Part shown: piece by piece, positions 44,538 to 57,865 of the stretch
Layout of the letters: the number at the start of each line of letters is the position of its first letter
How positions within the stretch are numbered: the first letter of the stretch is position 1
Assembly (NCBI GenBank): GCA_014904845.1
Contig: MU119268.1
Location: 1 to 64,000 of the forward strand
Length of the DNA stretch: 64,000 nt
Reading direction: 5' to 3'
DNA from: Acephala macrosclerotiorum
Lineage: Eukaryota; Ascomycota; Leotiomycetes; Helotiales; Mollisiaceae
The notes under the pieces: model-generated
What the model saw: the letters and a program-made list of their open reading frames with translations, nothing else
What the model was told of the DNA's origin: nothing
The model's database searches: none
Made by a program: the position numbers and the translations under genes

Positions 44538-47500
44538 TTAGTCTCGTAGGATTAACCGGAATACTGTAAGTCACTCCTCTTGACAAATAAGTCATCCCCG
44601 CGTTCCCATAAGCACCATAAACACTCGGCCCCGTATTTGGCCTTGGGAACCTCATCCCACTGGCCCCGAGACCACACATGCCACTATTCCAAGTCAACGC
44701 CACCCAGTCTTTCTCCGCTTGCGTATTTCCAGAATACCAACTCCCCTCGTAGTATTGCTTTGCTCCAGGCGCCCATCCTTTCGCTCTTGTTTCAATATCT
44801 CCGAGGTTGATGTCGATCCAGAATGCATACAGAGTACGCAAAGATGCAGTTCCACCGGTTGTAGTTGGTTCCCCGGCCACTGCGCCAGTACCCCATGGAT
44901 ATGTTACGTCGGAAGTATGAACTACCAGGTCTATCCAGTTATTGACCCTCATCCATTTATTCCATATTGCCTCCGTGGTTCCGTCACCTTGGTAGTTAGG
45001 TATCGGAATACTCCTGCGCCATTTCTGATTGAAAGCGGGTAGCGCGAGGGCTTTTGACCCTGCCCTTGTCTGTCCAATCTGGCACGCCCCCTCTAAACTA
45101 GACGCCTTTGCGGCCGTTGATCACTGTGGATACTAAGGCGAGGTTCTGTTGTGTGCGAGCTTTTGTGAAGGCGGGGGAATCAGAACGGCCGAACTGGTAA
45201 AGCATGACGGATAGTAGAGCTGCACCAGGCAGGGATGTACCTGCAATGAAGATCTCAACATCAGTATGCTTTTCCTTCTCACAAAGATTCCGGAGCAGAG
45301 TTAAATGTCCCCGGACCATTTGGACATTCTAGGCTTCAGCGCTAGAGACAAGGTATAACGAAGGAGATTGTTCCTAGCAGTTGACTTACTGAGGTTTGTA
45401 CTCGTACACCACGCCTGCGATTGTAATCTCCTAATCTTCGTCGTCGAGTCTGCGCTCAAGCGCCTACGTATCATTCCCGTAATATTCGAAGTCTCGATTC
45501 GTAAGACTAGCGGTGGTACAAGAGATCTAACTCGAATCGCCGAAATCACCCGGACACGAGCAAGATTCTCCATCTCTTTTGCCAAGGAAGAGCCTGCGGG
45601 CGCCTAAGCCAAGCTCGTCTGAGTCTTCCCCGCTGTCGCATAATGGGCACGCCGAAATATTACCAGTTCCTGTGGTATCATTGGCGTCGCTGGGATAAGT
45701 AAGAGTTGAGATATGGATGAGTGGACCGATGGTCGTGCTTCGCTTTGAAAGTTGAGGGTAGTACCGAGCTGAGACTTCCGCCGGAAGCTCAAGAAGAGGC
45801 ATGCTGTAAATTTCCCGCTCGTAGCTGGACATCGAGTCTAAGCCGCGAGTCGTAACATTCACAGAACATGTTTCTGGCAAAATCATGACAGGAGGCAAAG
45901 CGTAAATAGGATAACTTGAGATACCACCGGGAAGAGCCCATTGGATGGCGCTTGGCACAATGAGCTGAACCGATAAATCGGCACCAGCATTGGCGCCATA
46001 ACAAACAAAGGTGCCGGAGCCCTCCGTCGATGCAGATGCCTACACAGCTGGAATTTGTAGTCAATCCACATTCTTCAGAAAGGGTCGGGAAGAGGGCTAG
46101 TGTCCCAGTAGGAAGGGTCATACATGTATCCAGAACAATGGACCCCTAGGATAAGACAGGAGAGGGAATAATTTTCCGAGATGACAACTTACATAGAATT
46201 GAACGTAACCATCAGCAACTACGTTTACAGTGGCGGGGTCTATGTTGATGAGGTTCTGGTTGAACTCGATTCCAAAGCTGATCATGGGCTTGACGTGAGC
46301 GGCTATCTGTCCTTGGGCGGAGATACTCCAGTCTATGGCAGTGGTCCCGACATCTTGCGTACCGTCTTGGCTCGGAGTCGTTATGTTCTGAGGAGTTTCA
46401 TCGCTGTCCTGTTCTGGGAAAGCAAGCTGTGTATCCCATTTCGCCAGTATTGTTTCTGCTTGGAACTTGCCTTTCACGGTTAAGTCCATATTGACGCTTC
46501 CAAAGATACGAAAGTTGGGGCCCTATGTTTGTTAGTTAATCTCCCAGAAGAAGAGGGTGTTTGAGGTGGATTGATACATACCACTGTCAGAATTCCAGGA
46601 ACAGAGAAAGTCGCACCGAAGTTGTCCAAGCCGAACAATTCGATGTCGCCAGTGTCATATGAGGCTTGAACCAGAGCATCTATCGTGAAGAGGGACGCGG
46701 TTGTACCGGAATTCTTGAAATAGAGGCACGAGCCGCTCAGGTCGGGGGGTAGGCCCAAGGTGGCGACTATCATGAGTCCAAATAATGTATCAATTACAAC
46801 GTTCATCTAAGCTTCCACAAGCAAGCTTGTGCCAACTTCAACTCATCGATGTTGCATTGGTAGGTCTCGTCAAGTAGAACAACATTGATAGCGTCTTCGA
46901 TGGTATGACTGATTGACGGAGAGAATGCAGCAGCATCGAAGAGGCCTTTGAGCCACTCAACGACATCGCTTCCGAACCATCGTGCCTCGAGGTCGTCGCG
47001 GGCGATGAGGCCAGCTACATGGTCCATTTTGTCTTCTTGCCAGGATTGTTCAAGATATCGCTTGTGGTTGCTGCCATATTCCTGAGAAGTGGTTAGTCAG
47101 ACGGGCCCCAGAAGTTGTCCCTCAGACGTACATTGAAAGATCTCTTGCATCGCTTCTGACCGGGAGAGCAACGACCTTGTCCCAATACCCTTCTTCGTTG
47201 CTGTAGTCAAGTCTCCATTACGTCGTACCTAAGTCCTCTGGACCCCGCTTAAAATTGTAATCAAATGTCAAATCGTAGATCGTGGGATCGAGCCCTGAAG
47301 TTCTCTTCTTGATGTGAGAAGGGAGTGTCTGGTTTACAGCTGGTTTCATGTCCACGACAACAGCATATGTCCCTGGGCCGCATCCTTTCGGCATCTCCAA
47401 GATTGTGCCTGGAACGCCATGGCCAAGATGTATCTTGTGACAATTTGATTCAAGCGAGTCGTCGTTGCAAAGCATTTGGATAGTCTGAGCTTCCTCAGAC

Positions 47501-50500
47501 ATTGCATCATTACAGCCAAAAACCTCCCAGTGAGACCCGTCTCTCTTGCGGAGAGAGATTTGGATAGTTTCTGGAGAGGTCATGACGAAGCCGCCAAATG
47601 CGGCATCGTTGGGGGTGTCATCATCGCCGAGAGTTCCTTGGCCACCCCACTACAGGAAGTTAGTATCATGTTTTCTCTCAAAATTTACAGCCGAGAAGGT
47701 CGAAACCCGCTCGGAGGCTGCTGAAAATCGAAAAGGGGGGACAAAGAGAAAGTCTGGTTGCTGTTGGAACAATAGTCACGTGTAGCACTAGGCTGCATTA
47801 GGACTAGCCCGCTTGTGCTAGAGTTGAGGTTATATCCCTTAACTCTTGCGCACTTTCTAGATAATTAACAATCGAACAACAACTTACAAAGCATAGAACT
47901 GAGGTTTCTGTGCTTTGTGTCTGGCCTATTAATAGGCATCCCTATGAAACCCACAGTTACAGTACCGTCGACTGCTAATTTGAAGTCGGTATCAGCAGTG
48001 CTATCAGTCGGCGGGTCCACAAAGAGGTACTCCAGAGGCACAGGAAGGAACGGTTGCTCTCCTCCTGGCGTCGTGCAGCAGAAAACTCTGTCTGTGTGTC
48101 AGCAAGAATCGTACTGTTGAATGGTCACACTGAGCCAGCTTCTGACCTTGTACTTATTGTCAGGTGCTCACCTGTCTCTATTCAACTAAATACCGCAATT
48201 TTCGCCGTGACCGTCGTAAGAGTTCGCCAGCTCTATTTCAGTATCAAATGCACAAACATTATCGTAGCAGCTACCAGACTTCCCTTGCCAATGACAAGTT
48301 GCTGCGTAAACTCGCTACCCTTAGGGCAACAAAATTGCGTCGGCTCAAAGACGCAATTGTCGTAGAACTCTCCTGCAATAGAAATTTCTATGGAACTGTC
48401 ACATGTTACCCCACAGCCTGTCTGTCGGCATCCAGTAGATATTCCTTCCTGGTAAATGACCAGCAAGAACCTTTCAGATATCGACAGATGAAGGTGGGGC
48501 CAACTAGAATGGCGCAACAATAAACATAGTTACCGTCGGTACAGTAATCCGTACTGTCTCCCCATCTCAAAAGTGTTAGCTACAACATCACATGGGGAAA
48601 ATTCAGACTCACTTGTCTTGTTCCAGTGCTACTTCGTCAGTAGGGCATCTTCCATTGCGTGCAGGGAAATTTCTTCGCCAAGTGCAGGTCTTCGGATCAG
48701 GAGCCGAATCAACTGGACAGCACAGTTGACTGGTTCCTGTTGGATTCCCATACTTGTCATCACAACCTTGAGTCGTGATGAGGATTTCTCCAACAATGCA
48801 AGACCCTCCACAATCAGTCAATCGACCTAAAGTGTAGGTCAGCAAAGTGTTTCAGAGGCATCATGTAGCTGACCACTCACGTTGTCCTCCTTGGACTTGT
48901 TGCCAAGAGCTCGAGTCTGTGCTATTGTCGCAGAAGGCATTGAGAGTCTGGGGATACAGAAGTCCCTGCAAGGCTTGGAGATCGGTTGTGTCCTGGTCAA
49001 TCGCCCAGATAGCAAGACCTCCTAGTCTGATACCGTTGGCCCATTTGATTTTCTGTTGGAAAGTTTTTTGATCATCATAGCTGACCCATTGGTCATTGTC
49101 TTAAGTCATGTATTTAACGGCAGCTTCCTGATCCCAATAGGGTCCGATATCGTATTTGTTGATGATCTGCGTGACCTCATTGTAGGACAAAATACCAGAG
49201 GTCGCTGTGCACTGAGGTCATGTGTCAGTCTGGTCATCGTTGTTGCTGGAGACGGGGCTTACCTGGCCAGGGTTGACACCGCCCTTGAAAGGACAACCTG
49301 GTTGCCAACATGAAGGGTTGAAAAGTTGGAAAGCCCTTCCATAGAAAACGATGCCCAGATTGATTTTTGCTGGGTCGACTCCAACTCGCCAAAATAGGGC
49401 CAAAGCAGCTTGAATCTCAGTCAGATTCGTATGTGCAAGAACGATGCTTCCGATCTGATCCTTCGGCCCGTCCCAGGTCCCATGTAATCATACGCCATAA
49501 GATTAGTGAAATCAACGTAAGCCATCATCGTAAAGAGGTCGAAATTCTGGAGATACTAGTATGAGGATGGCGTGGTGGACGAGACGACGTACTTCACATT
49601 TGTTTCGTACATCTTGATTTAGATCTCGGCGAGCAGGAGAGCATAGTTCTTTCCATCGTTGGGATTACCACCTCTGTCTCCAGCTCCGGAATCTGCGAAT
49701 ATTGTCAGAATTCCTACAGGGAGAAGCATTCAATGAAAGGATTGCTTACATTCCCAATCAAAATCTACACCATCGAAGCCATATTGGGTTAAAAAAGGCA
49801 AAGAGGTTGGTGATGAACGTTGCTCTGTTCGCGCTGGTGCTGACCATAGTCGTGTACACTGGCTGTGTGACGGTCTGGTTGTCTGTGAAGCTCCAACCAC
49901 CTAGGCTAATCATGATCTTCGCACCAGGGTTCTGGGATTTGATCTCCATAAGTTGGGTGATGACAAAATCATCCACACCGGTCGTAGGTGTAACCTCGTA
50001 CGTGTCGGGGGTGATGTATCCAAAAGCAGCGACCAAATGTATAAGCGACCCGATTGGGACGTTTGCAAGCTGAAGATTTATAACGGAACAAGAGGAGAAG
50101 TACTTCCGAGCCTCAAAGTATCCCCAAAATACGAGACTGAACATCACTGCCGGACGCTCCTGATGTTGGTTGTTCTCAATTGCTCTGACAGCCCTAGGAA
50201 TGGTTCAGCGTTGTACCGTAGAATAAATTGAGGTTTGCATACCGTGAGGCAAAAGTCTGATGTCACTCCGCAAAATCCAAACTAACTGCAGCAAACATTC
50301 AAAGGGCAAGTGGTATTGACTGTCTGAGCATCTTTACCAAACTCTGCAAAGGCCTCACACTTGCTCCAGCATACACTGTTCGGAGTTGTTCGGTCGCCAC
50401 AATAGCCGAGGCCATATCCACAATTCCCTGTCTTGGCACAGCAGGCGCCTTGCACGATGTTAGTTTGATTATCCCATGGAGGCGAAGGACAATAAACATA

Positions 50501-50823
50501 CCGTTCGAGCAAGGAGTGTTTTCATCGCAGGTATAGTCTCGCTTCGAGAACTGGCTAGTGGTACTAGTCACACTGGAGCAGTCCTCCCCTTCTGGAACTC
50601 GAATTTTGACTGAGTAGTCGAACCACGACTCGGGTGCTGGTAGGTTAGGGCACATGTTGGAACGCCTGGCAACTTCAGCTTTGGCCATCTGGTACCGCAT
50701 CCAAGAAGGGCCTCCGTGTAGATGTTCATGTCCATTGTGATGAGGAAATGCAGTGACTCCCAGGAATGACAGTTGGCAGAGAAAAAGAAAGAGCATAGGC
50801 AGAGCCAAAAGAGAGGACACCAT
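44521..50823 (-). pseudogene. Very large GH18 chitinase gene (class V, chitin-binding), decayed
   Basis: The ATG at 50823 starts a signal peptide. A hevein-type chitin-binding module follows (CAKTGNCGYGLGYCGDRTTP, CPLNVCCSQFGFCG). The GH18 domain has GYITPDTYEV, IMISLGGWSFTD and the catalytic DGVDFDWE (about 49745-49775). After it come cysteine-rich blocks (APDPKTCTWRRNFP, TTQGCDDKYG), then the long C-terminal part (DIELFGLDNFGATFSVPGI at 46600-46660, AAHVKPMISFGIEFN at about 46270) down to the stop at 44521. Breaks: an extra base in a T6 run near 49792, a one-base loss near 49485, a TAA at 49101-49103 where relatives have Trp, and several more in 47600-48560. Intact relatives exceed 1,300 residues, are secreted and bind or cut chitin. 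The stop codon lies in the MITE. Confidence 0.75.
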
Positions 50824-50937
50824 CGTGACGATGGCACTGAACAAAAGAGTAACAAAATGATAATAAGGGTTAGTAAAAGAAGCAAGTATAGACAAAAACG
50901 TCGAAATAAAAATAATTATATATTTTTAATAAAAAAT

Positions 50938-51042
50938 CAAATAAATCAAATAAATCAAATAAATCAAATAAATCAAATAAATNNNNNNNNNNAAATCAAA
51001 TAAATCAAATAAATCAAATAAATCAAATAAATCAAATAAATA
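50938..51042. repeat. 9-bp satellite (AAATAAATC)n with assembly gap
   Basis: AAATAAATC units repeat on both sides of ten N bases (50983-50992), about five copies each side. The true copy number is unknown. It lies about 120 bases upstream of the chitinase ATG, in its promoter region. Confidence 0.95.
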
Positions 51043-51415
51043 ATTTAATTTAACAATTTTACCCGGCGATCTCGTTAGATTTTATTTCACTGGGAGGTCC
51101 CTTATAAAAAAGCTTAACAATTATTATTAAATCGATTTGATTGTTTGCATTGCTTCAAAACGTGAACACAATATAGTTAATAATTGTTTCAGATGTCAGG
51201 GGACGGCGAAGGCTTAATACCTGTACACGGTGTCCCTTACGAACCTATACGTCTTTATATAGATGTGCATTTGCTATGGTCACGAAGGTATAATCAATAT
51301 AGAAGATACAGATGCACCGAGCTCAAAGTCAAACAGAGAAAGGCGAGACTACGACGAGTAGTTTTCTACCCGATCAAAGAATGTGCAGATCTCCAGACGT
51401 GTAACACCACCCGTT

Positions 51416-52292
51416 TTACCACTTGCCTTCACTTTCCATTTGTGATGTCCTACTCCAGGGTGATGTGCCGCTACCATCCGGCCGTTTCCCTAACACGCTG
51501 GCAACCAGGGATTTATCTTCCTCGCTCATTGTCTGCCCCGTCCGATATCTCTCCAATGCACCTGTGTCTACTGCCCTGTGGGATTCTGGGTTGCGAAGCT
51601 CTATAACAAGAATAACACAATTAGCAATACTATACATACGCATCATCGTGCAAAGAAGAAAAGTTGAAAATTGGCAATTCAAACTCACTCCATCTTTCCA
51701 TCTCAAGCTCAAATTTCTTGTCCGAATCCGCCTTTTTCTCAAGTCTCTGATGCGCATAAGCGCTTTTGAGAATATTTGCTACCGGGGCCGACATCGCAAG
51801 TGGAGCATCAACATACTCGTGTCCCATTCCCAACTCCCCTATGTACCTCACGAGTAATATATCTCCTCTCCAAAATAGTCGTCCTGCTGGAGGGTTGGCT
51901 TCTATAAGCCGTTTGCAAGTCTCGTTGAGGGGTAGGAGAGAAGATGTGGTGTAATAAAGGCAATATCTGCCATGGACCGATTGATCGTTAGATTGGATCA
52001 AACTGCCGCCGCAATCCGGATTACGCTGCTCTTTGCTATCAACGTAGAAATTCGCGAAGTCCCGCTCCGGAAAGGCGTCTCCTAGCCAAGGCCTCAAATC
52101 CGGGAGATAGTCGCCGAAGTCGACTGTTCCGTCTCCGTCATCGCTTTGCTTGATATCGTAGCTAACGAGGCGGACTTCGGTGCCGTCGGCAGGAAAGAGC
52201 AATGCCATGGATTTATAGGCGCAATCAATAGAAAGGGTTGTTTCCGTCATTTGGAGATTCCTAAGAGTTATGCTCACTTGTCCCGCTTCCAT
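51416..52292 (-). CDS. Hypothetical protein, 262 residues
   Basis: Two exons on minus (51689-52292 and 51416-51600) join through a GTGAGT..TAG intron of 88 bases. The ATG at 52292 opens MEAGQVSITLRNLQM. Around residues 140-165 LFWRGDILLVRYIGELGMGHEYVDAP is a recognisable block of a fungal family whose members often regulate or resemble BTB/unknown proteins; I cannot name it. The C-terminus has MSEEDKSLVASVLGKRPDGS. No signal or membrane helix is seen. The gene appears intact and faces the same way as the dead chitinase. Confidence 0.65.
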
Positions 52293-54118
52293 CTCTTGAG
52301 GTCGTTGGTCGAAGCTGCTTTAACCAAAGATAGTTTCTGCGTTAAGGCAGCATCGCGGCCTACTCGGCTTTGCGATCCGTTGCCAGACAAATGCTCTCAC
52401 CGCTTAATATTCTGCCATTCCAAAATCCCCTTTCCTAAACCAAATATTAATATTTTGTATTGCGTTCGTCCGCAAACACTCTTGTTAGCAGCTTGTATAT
52501 ATTCTTTTGGAACCCTTAAATTAGAATGTGGGATCGATGGGTATGTTGGCGTAGCGACACCGCGTAATTGGGATAAAGTAACACATTTAGTAATACAAAC
52601 CAAAGGAGAGGGATATGGACTGCGATTCTTCTAGAGACTGCCGAGGGCTCCAGTCTAATAGAGGACAAGACCGCACGTGGAGAAAGGTAGGTAAGGGCAA
52701 AGAATGGGTTTAAGTCTTGACGTTGAGAATCATGCAATCTTTATACAATTAGAAATTCGGCTCTTTACCGTTGAGAGCCTTGATTGCACGGTCCGAACCT
52801 TCAAAACTTCGCAGTTGCATTTTGGGAGTCACGGGCATGTTTTATTCGCAGCCGACAGCTATAAGCAGGTGGCGAACAGTTTTTCCGATTCTAATTATAT
52901 GTTAATCGAATTATATAATAAAAATATTTTATAAACTAAAATTTATAAATCGCCGAATATACAATAAAAATATTTTAATTAATTATATAAATACGTTTTA
53001 AAAATTTTTTTTATTATTTAATATATTAAATTTATTTTAATTTCGAATTATAATTTATTAATAATATTTATAAAAAAAAAAAAAAAAAAAAATTTATTTT
53101 TTTATACTTTTGAAACCGATTTCCGTATAAAAAAAACGAAAAACGTAAAAATAATTATAATAATAGCGAATACAAATATATAAAAACTGGAATAAATTCT
53201 TAGGAATCCGAACGCAATCAACGCTAGCTTTCCTTATCATTGTGCTAATATTGCATGCTGACGGTTTTTAGATTGCCCACTAATGAGCAAGTAGTGGCAA
53301 ACCGTGGAGAGTCGCTGGCGATAGCTTCGTGTTCTACAGAGGCATCCCGAGAATGTTAGATTGACTGGCATATTTGGTATAGTTTACGAAGCGGGAACTA
53401 ATCTTCGATTTCTTGGAGATTCTGTCGAGCCACCATCTCAGCGGATTAACTTTTATGCAAATCCTTAGGCTTACCTCAAAATCACAAACTCCGTGTTGAT
53501 GACGAAGACTTCGGGTGCAGAACGATATTTGCATCTTGCATCATTCTCCTCCGCAAGGTCAGGTGAACCGACTCCCGGGAACACGTACGGAGTATGGCTT
53601 GATAGAGGGCCTCTTGAGCCCTAGAATGGTTTCCCCTCACTTGCCGCTTGCAGCGCTGTGACTGCGGCTCAAGACAGATATGAGACGGGCCTACCTAGCA
53701 GGTCCCAATCCCACGTGATTGCGTTTCGTGGAAAGTTTCACGCAGGTTTGGAAGCAAAACGCCTATGCTTTCGCGCAAACATGAAGATGCGAGATGCGGA
53801 TCGAATAGGAATACTTGACGGAAAGCTAAACTTGAATTTCTTGAATCATAGCCTCGTGACCGACATAACCATGTACAAATATTAATACAAGGCGACCGTG
53901 AGGTCCAGAACCCATAGCAAGATGCTCGTAGAAAATACAATCCCAATACCAAACGCCACAAATGCTGCCATCAAGTCTATAAACAATCCGGCCGGGCCGT
54001 AGCCTGAGCTCTGTGTCCTACTGACCACCTTGGGTCAGGACTTATTCCAGCTCCTCGAGGAGCGACCAACTTTGATGACTCTAATCCCAACCCCAACGCC
54101 GTCTTTGCAATTGCAATT
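52293..54118. other. Intergenic with an AT-rich block (about 52890-53200)
   Basis: The AT block contains long A/T runs, including an A20-type tract near 53075, and many of its few C/G bases are again in CpG. On each side are unremarkable sequences with short open frames (52704-52934, 53658-53885, 53334-53534 minus) that match nothing I know. Confidence 0.5.
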
Positions 54119-55227
54119 TCAAATATCCGTGGGTGCCATTGATGGTGGCCTTGGTGCTTCTCGTTTCGCTTGTTTTCGTGCTTCTTGCTCCTCGAGTAGG
54201 ACTTGCTTCACCTTCTGCATCTTGCTGTAAATGTACCATCCCGCAAACACCGTGATGATGAAGGCGATCCCGGCAACGATGTAGTTGATGGTGTTGTTTT
54301 TGTTCTGTTGACTCAATAGGACACCGACGTACACAAGGATGATCTGCTTCGGTAGCGTCATGAACGTGGCGATGGCGAAGAACCAGAAGTTGACGTCGCA
54401 GGTGGAGAAGACTGCCGTCGAGAAATGCGATGGAATGATGGAGAACCGAATGACGAGAACGATCTGATTATATTAGAAGAGTGACCCAGCATATAAAAAG
54501 ACGGAGAAAATACCCAGAAGCCACCATCGCGAGTGACTCGTGCTAAAGCACCATAATTGAGGTTTGTCTTCTCCAACTTCTCGGCCTTTCTCCTAAATGC
54601 ATATTTGAATGCAAACCATGTTCCAACTACAATAGAGGTCAGTTCCAATTCATGCATCGCAGTGAAGGGTATGAAGATGTACCTTCTCCAAAGAATGTCC
54701 CAGCCGCCACAATGGCGAACCCAATCCACAACCCATAAACAACACCGCAAAGAAGAGCAATAATTTCATGGCCAAATAATGGTGGGAATGAAATTAGGAT
54801 CAATATCGCCACTGGAATGAGGAATCCTGCTGGCAAGTCGCGAATCTTCGTCGATACCGGCCGTAACGCCTATCATTTCCATCAGCATTCAATTCGTTCT
54901 CCTGCTATTAAACTCCTCTTCAGGGTAAGAGCACTTACGCCGACAATTTGATCGTGATACAGCGTCATCAATCCCACCAGTACACCCCCTATTATTCCCA
55001 AAATCCACCATGCTGCCCCTCATCAGTATACCTTCTACCCCGCCATCAATCCAGAAGGTGAGCGTACGTATATACTTCTTCTTCGTAATATAATCCTTCC
55101 ATTTCACTTGCTTGTACTCGTAATCTGGTTCTGAATCCGACGACTGTCGCTCGACCGTATCGATTGTCGTCAACGCTACCGTGTCATCATCGCTGCCCCT
55201 TTTCTGGTGTTGATACCGCTTAACCAT
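54119..55227 (-). CDS. TVP38/TMEM64-family (DedA-like) membrane protein
   Basis: Five exons on minus (55068-55227, 54939-55012, 54683-54869, 54514-54626, 54119-54463) encode 292 residues; all splice sites are GT-AG and keep phase. The ATG at 55227 is the first in frame after an upstream stop. A hydrophilic N-terminus precedes the first helix (WWILGIIGGVLVGLMTLYHD). The core has SFPPLFGHEIIALLCGVVYG, GTFFGEVGTW, RDGGFWIVLVIRFSIIPSH and NFWFFAIATFMTLPKQIILV, the SNARE-associated/VTT-domain signature. A final helix leads to a basic coiled tail. Members act in Golgi/vesicle membranes, some as phospholipid scramblases. The gene is intact. Confidence 0.88.
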
Positions 55228-55988
55228 ATCTGTCGTTTTGTGCACCGCCACATGCGCTCAGCTTTCAGCACGTCAATCAAGTATCGTCTTCGTCGTTGTT
55301 CGAACAATGTCCGGCTGTGTTCGAACAGTATCAATTCCTTCCGATCGTTGAAGATGTGCAAATTTGGTGTTCGAGAATCAATGCACGTCGTCTGCCGGGA
55401 AATAATCTGGGTTATAAGGTTATGCAGCGCCGCCGTGTCTCAGGTAGGGGGCAGTGCAAATCTTTTCTAGGATGGGCGATGCGATATGTACCTGCCAAGC
55501 GACCTGAACCTTGGGAACTACAAGCGCTGCAACGAAACTTGTTCCAAAATAACGGTACATGGATGCCTGATTGGACGGGAGCGATGCTTGGGGGGTAGCC
55601 GAGGATGAAAGGACTCCCAATACGACCCAATAGATTGGGGGAAGGCTGACCAAGACTCTTGTTACTATTCCGAAACCCTGGCGCAGTAGTGAAGCACACG
55701 TGATTCTTCCTGTTCAGATGAAAAGATCTTGGACGTCGCACAGTAGGTGATGTTTGTTACAAAATGCCGATACGTGCTGCGTTGATTGGATTGAAGCGAT
55801 ACCGGAGAGCTAATGTCTGCCTAATTGTAATACGATCCAATCAATTAATGGAGCGACGACCACCTTACGGCCTATCTTGCTGCTCGGTTATTGCTCTTCT
55901 GACTGCCGGCGGCAGTTGATGCGATCCTTCTTCGGGGGTGGAGATTGTGAGCGTCTTGCAAATGAATGTCGACGCTGTCAGTTTGTGT
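55228..55988. other. Upstream region of the TVP38 gene, no gene seen
   Basis: Open frames at 55296-55598 plus and 55412-55741 minus overlap each other and have no recognisable content. The region ends at the Fot1/pogo element. Confidence 0.45.
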
Positions 55989-56080
55989 TAATCGCTCGGT
56001 TGGCACATCTCGCCCTGATTCCTTACGTAATCGAGCGAGGGACAGCAATGCGTAGTTGGCCAGCAATGCGTAGTTTTTGA
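55989..56080 (+). repeat. Left terminal inverted repeat of the Fot1/pogo element
   Basis: 92 bases starting TAATCGCTCGG. It matches the reverse complement of 57866-57957 with two mismatches. It holds an internal tandem of the word CAATGCGTAGTT. Confidence 0.9.
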
Positions 56081-56128
56081 TCTCAAAAATCACTATTCTT
56101 ACTTTAAATTGATTTATCCACCACTACA

Positions 56129-57718
56129 ATGCCTCCAAAGGTAGACCACGAAGAGAAAAAGGTTTAAAATGCTTTGGAATTAATGAGGAAAAATCCTGGG
56201 ATGAAAGTAGTAGAAACTGCGCGTTAAACGCGTGCTTTTTATTCACGCGTTTTTCGTCGTAGAAGTGGAGTACCAGTTTCCTCAACTCGCAGTAAACACA
56301 ATAAAAAGTTTGCACAAGTCGAAGACAATACATTGAAAGACTATTTGTTTATGTGTCACGATATGGGACGTTCTACTAATATCGAGAACGCTATTGCGAT
56401 ATGCAATTCGATTCTACGAGCAGAGAGTAGAGAAAAAGAAATAGTATTACGACGATGGATCAAAAGATGGCTATCACGCAACTACGAATGGCTCAAGACA
56501 CTCCGCGAAACACCTCTTTCTGCCGCACGTTTAGAAGCATATAATCGCGAAGAAGTCGAATGCTATTTCAAGGATTTTAAGAGGTGCAGGGACAAGTGGA
56601 CTGTTTTGGACGAAGATATTTACAACTTCGATGAAACGGGCTGTCAGATTGGTATTACAGTTGGAGAAATCGTTATTGTCCCTGCGGACGTAGTGCGTGT
56701 TTACGTTAATGATTTAGACAATAAGGAATTGGTTACAGTGGTAGAATGCATTTCTGCAGGAGATTATCACGTCTTCGCTATAGTTATCTTTAAAGAAGCA
56801 TATCATTTCTGCAAATACTTCTAGAACGATATGGACGACAATATTCTTTTCGCACGTTCAAACTCTAGTTTCACAAACGATCGATTGACTCTCTTATGAC
56901 TCAAGCATTTCGATAAATTCACGAAGAATCGAACAAAAAATCGATATAAGATATTGATATTTGATGAATATAGTTCGCATGTTACATAGAAATTTATTGA
57001 TTATTGCTGGGATAATCGAATTCGACTATTTCAATTACTTGCTTATACTACGCATTTTATACAACCTCTCGATGTCGGCGCGTTTCAATCATATAAACAC
57101 AATTTCAAAGAGTGTATTCGCCGTGAAGTGTTCCATGGCGCGATTACGATTTTCAAGATCGATTTCTTCTCCTTCTTTCAAACGTTTTCCAACAAAACTT
57201 TTACGATCAAACTCTGCAAATCCGCATTCCAAAAGATTGGATTAATACTCTATAATCCCGCTATTGTCTTTGATAAGATGAAGAGTTATAGTGGCATATA
57301 AGAGACACAAAAGACTCCAAACTCTTTTTCTCGAGAATCAATTCCCGGCTTTGCAACACCTTCTCCACCTCCGTGGTCAGAGTTTACAACACTAATCACA
57401 TATATCCAACGAAAGCGCGGTGCCGATTATATTGATGGACGTGTTAAGAATAGGCTTTGGCCTTTTATACTTATTGCGTTTCATGTGATAAAAAAGACAG
57501 AGAAAAAGACGCAAAAGATACTTCTCAGCAACCAGTTTTCCATTGAGCTTTTACAAACCAATGCCGCCGCTGGCAAAGAACGCGACAAACGCAAACATGC
57601 TAAGGGTACAGTAGTTCAGAAATATGGAGAAATTTACAGTGGAGTAGCGCGCAGGCAGATGAGAGTTGATAATAAGAATGAGATTAAAGTAGTTAATATG
57701 AGAGAGAAACGGCTTTAA
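56129..57718 (+). pseudogene. Fot1/pogo transposase, frame with about six premature stops
   Basis: From the ATG at 56129 (MPPKVDHEEKK) a single frame runs to the TAA at 57716-57718. The N-terminal part has a CENP-B/HTH-like region (DMGRSTNIENAIAICNSILR). DDE-type residues are visible: IYNFDETGCQIG (first Asp), LIFDEYSSHVT (second Asp), and FIQPLDVGAFQSYK (third Asp). The basic C-terminal tail is intact. In-frame stops fall near 56165, 56225, 56822, 56897, 56987 and 57298. Most fit CAA/CAG or TGG changed by C-to-T on one strand. The element cannot move by itself unless another copy supplies the protein. Confidence 0.85.
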
Positions 57719-57865
57719 GCGCTATAAAGAAAAGCTTAAAAGCAGTTTTCAAAAAGATATACACGGATCTACAATGATCTAATTTACGAGAGTCATTTTG
57801 CATATTGTATGTCTGCGTACGACCCAGAGATTTATCATATAACGTAATTTTAAATTATATTCTCG

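Noticed and set aside
44521..50823. Killer-toxin subunit locus
   Set aside because: Although related large GH18 proteins occur in killer systems, no partner gene is present and the domain content is that of an ordinary class V fungal chitinase; the locus is also broken.
50938..51042. CRISPR-like array
   Set aside because: The repeat unit is only nine AT-rich bases with no spacers; it is a simple satellite.
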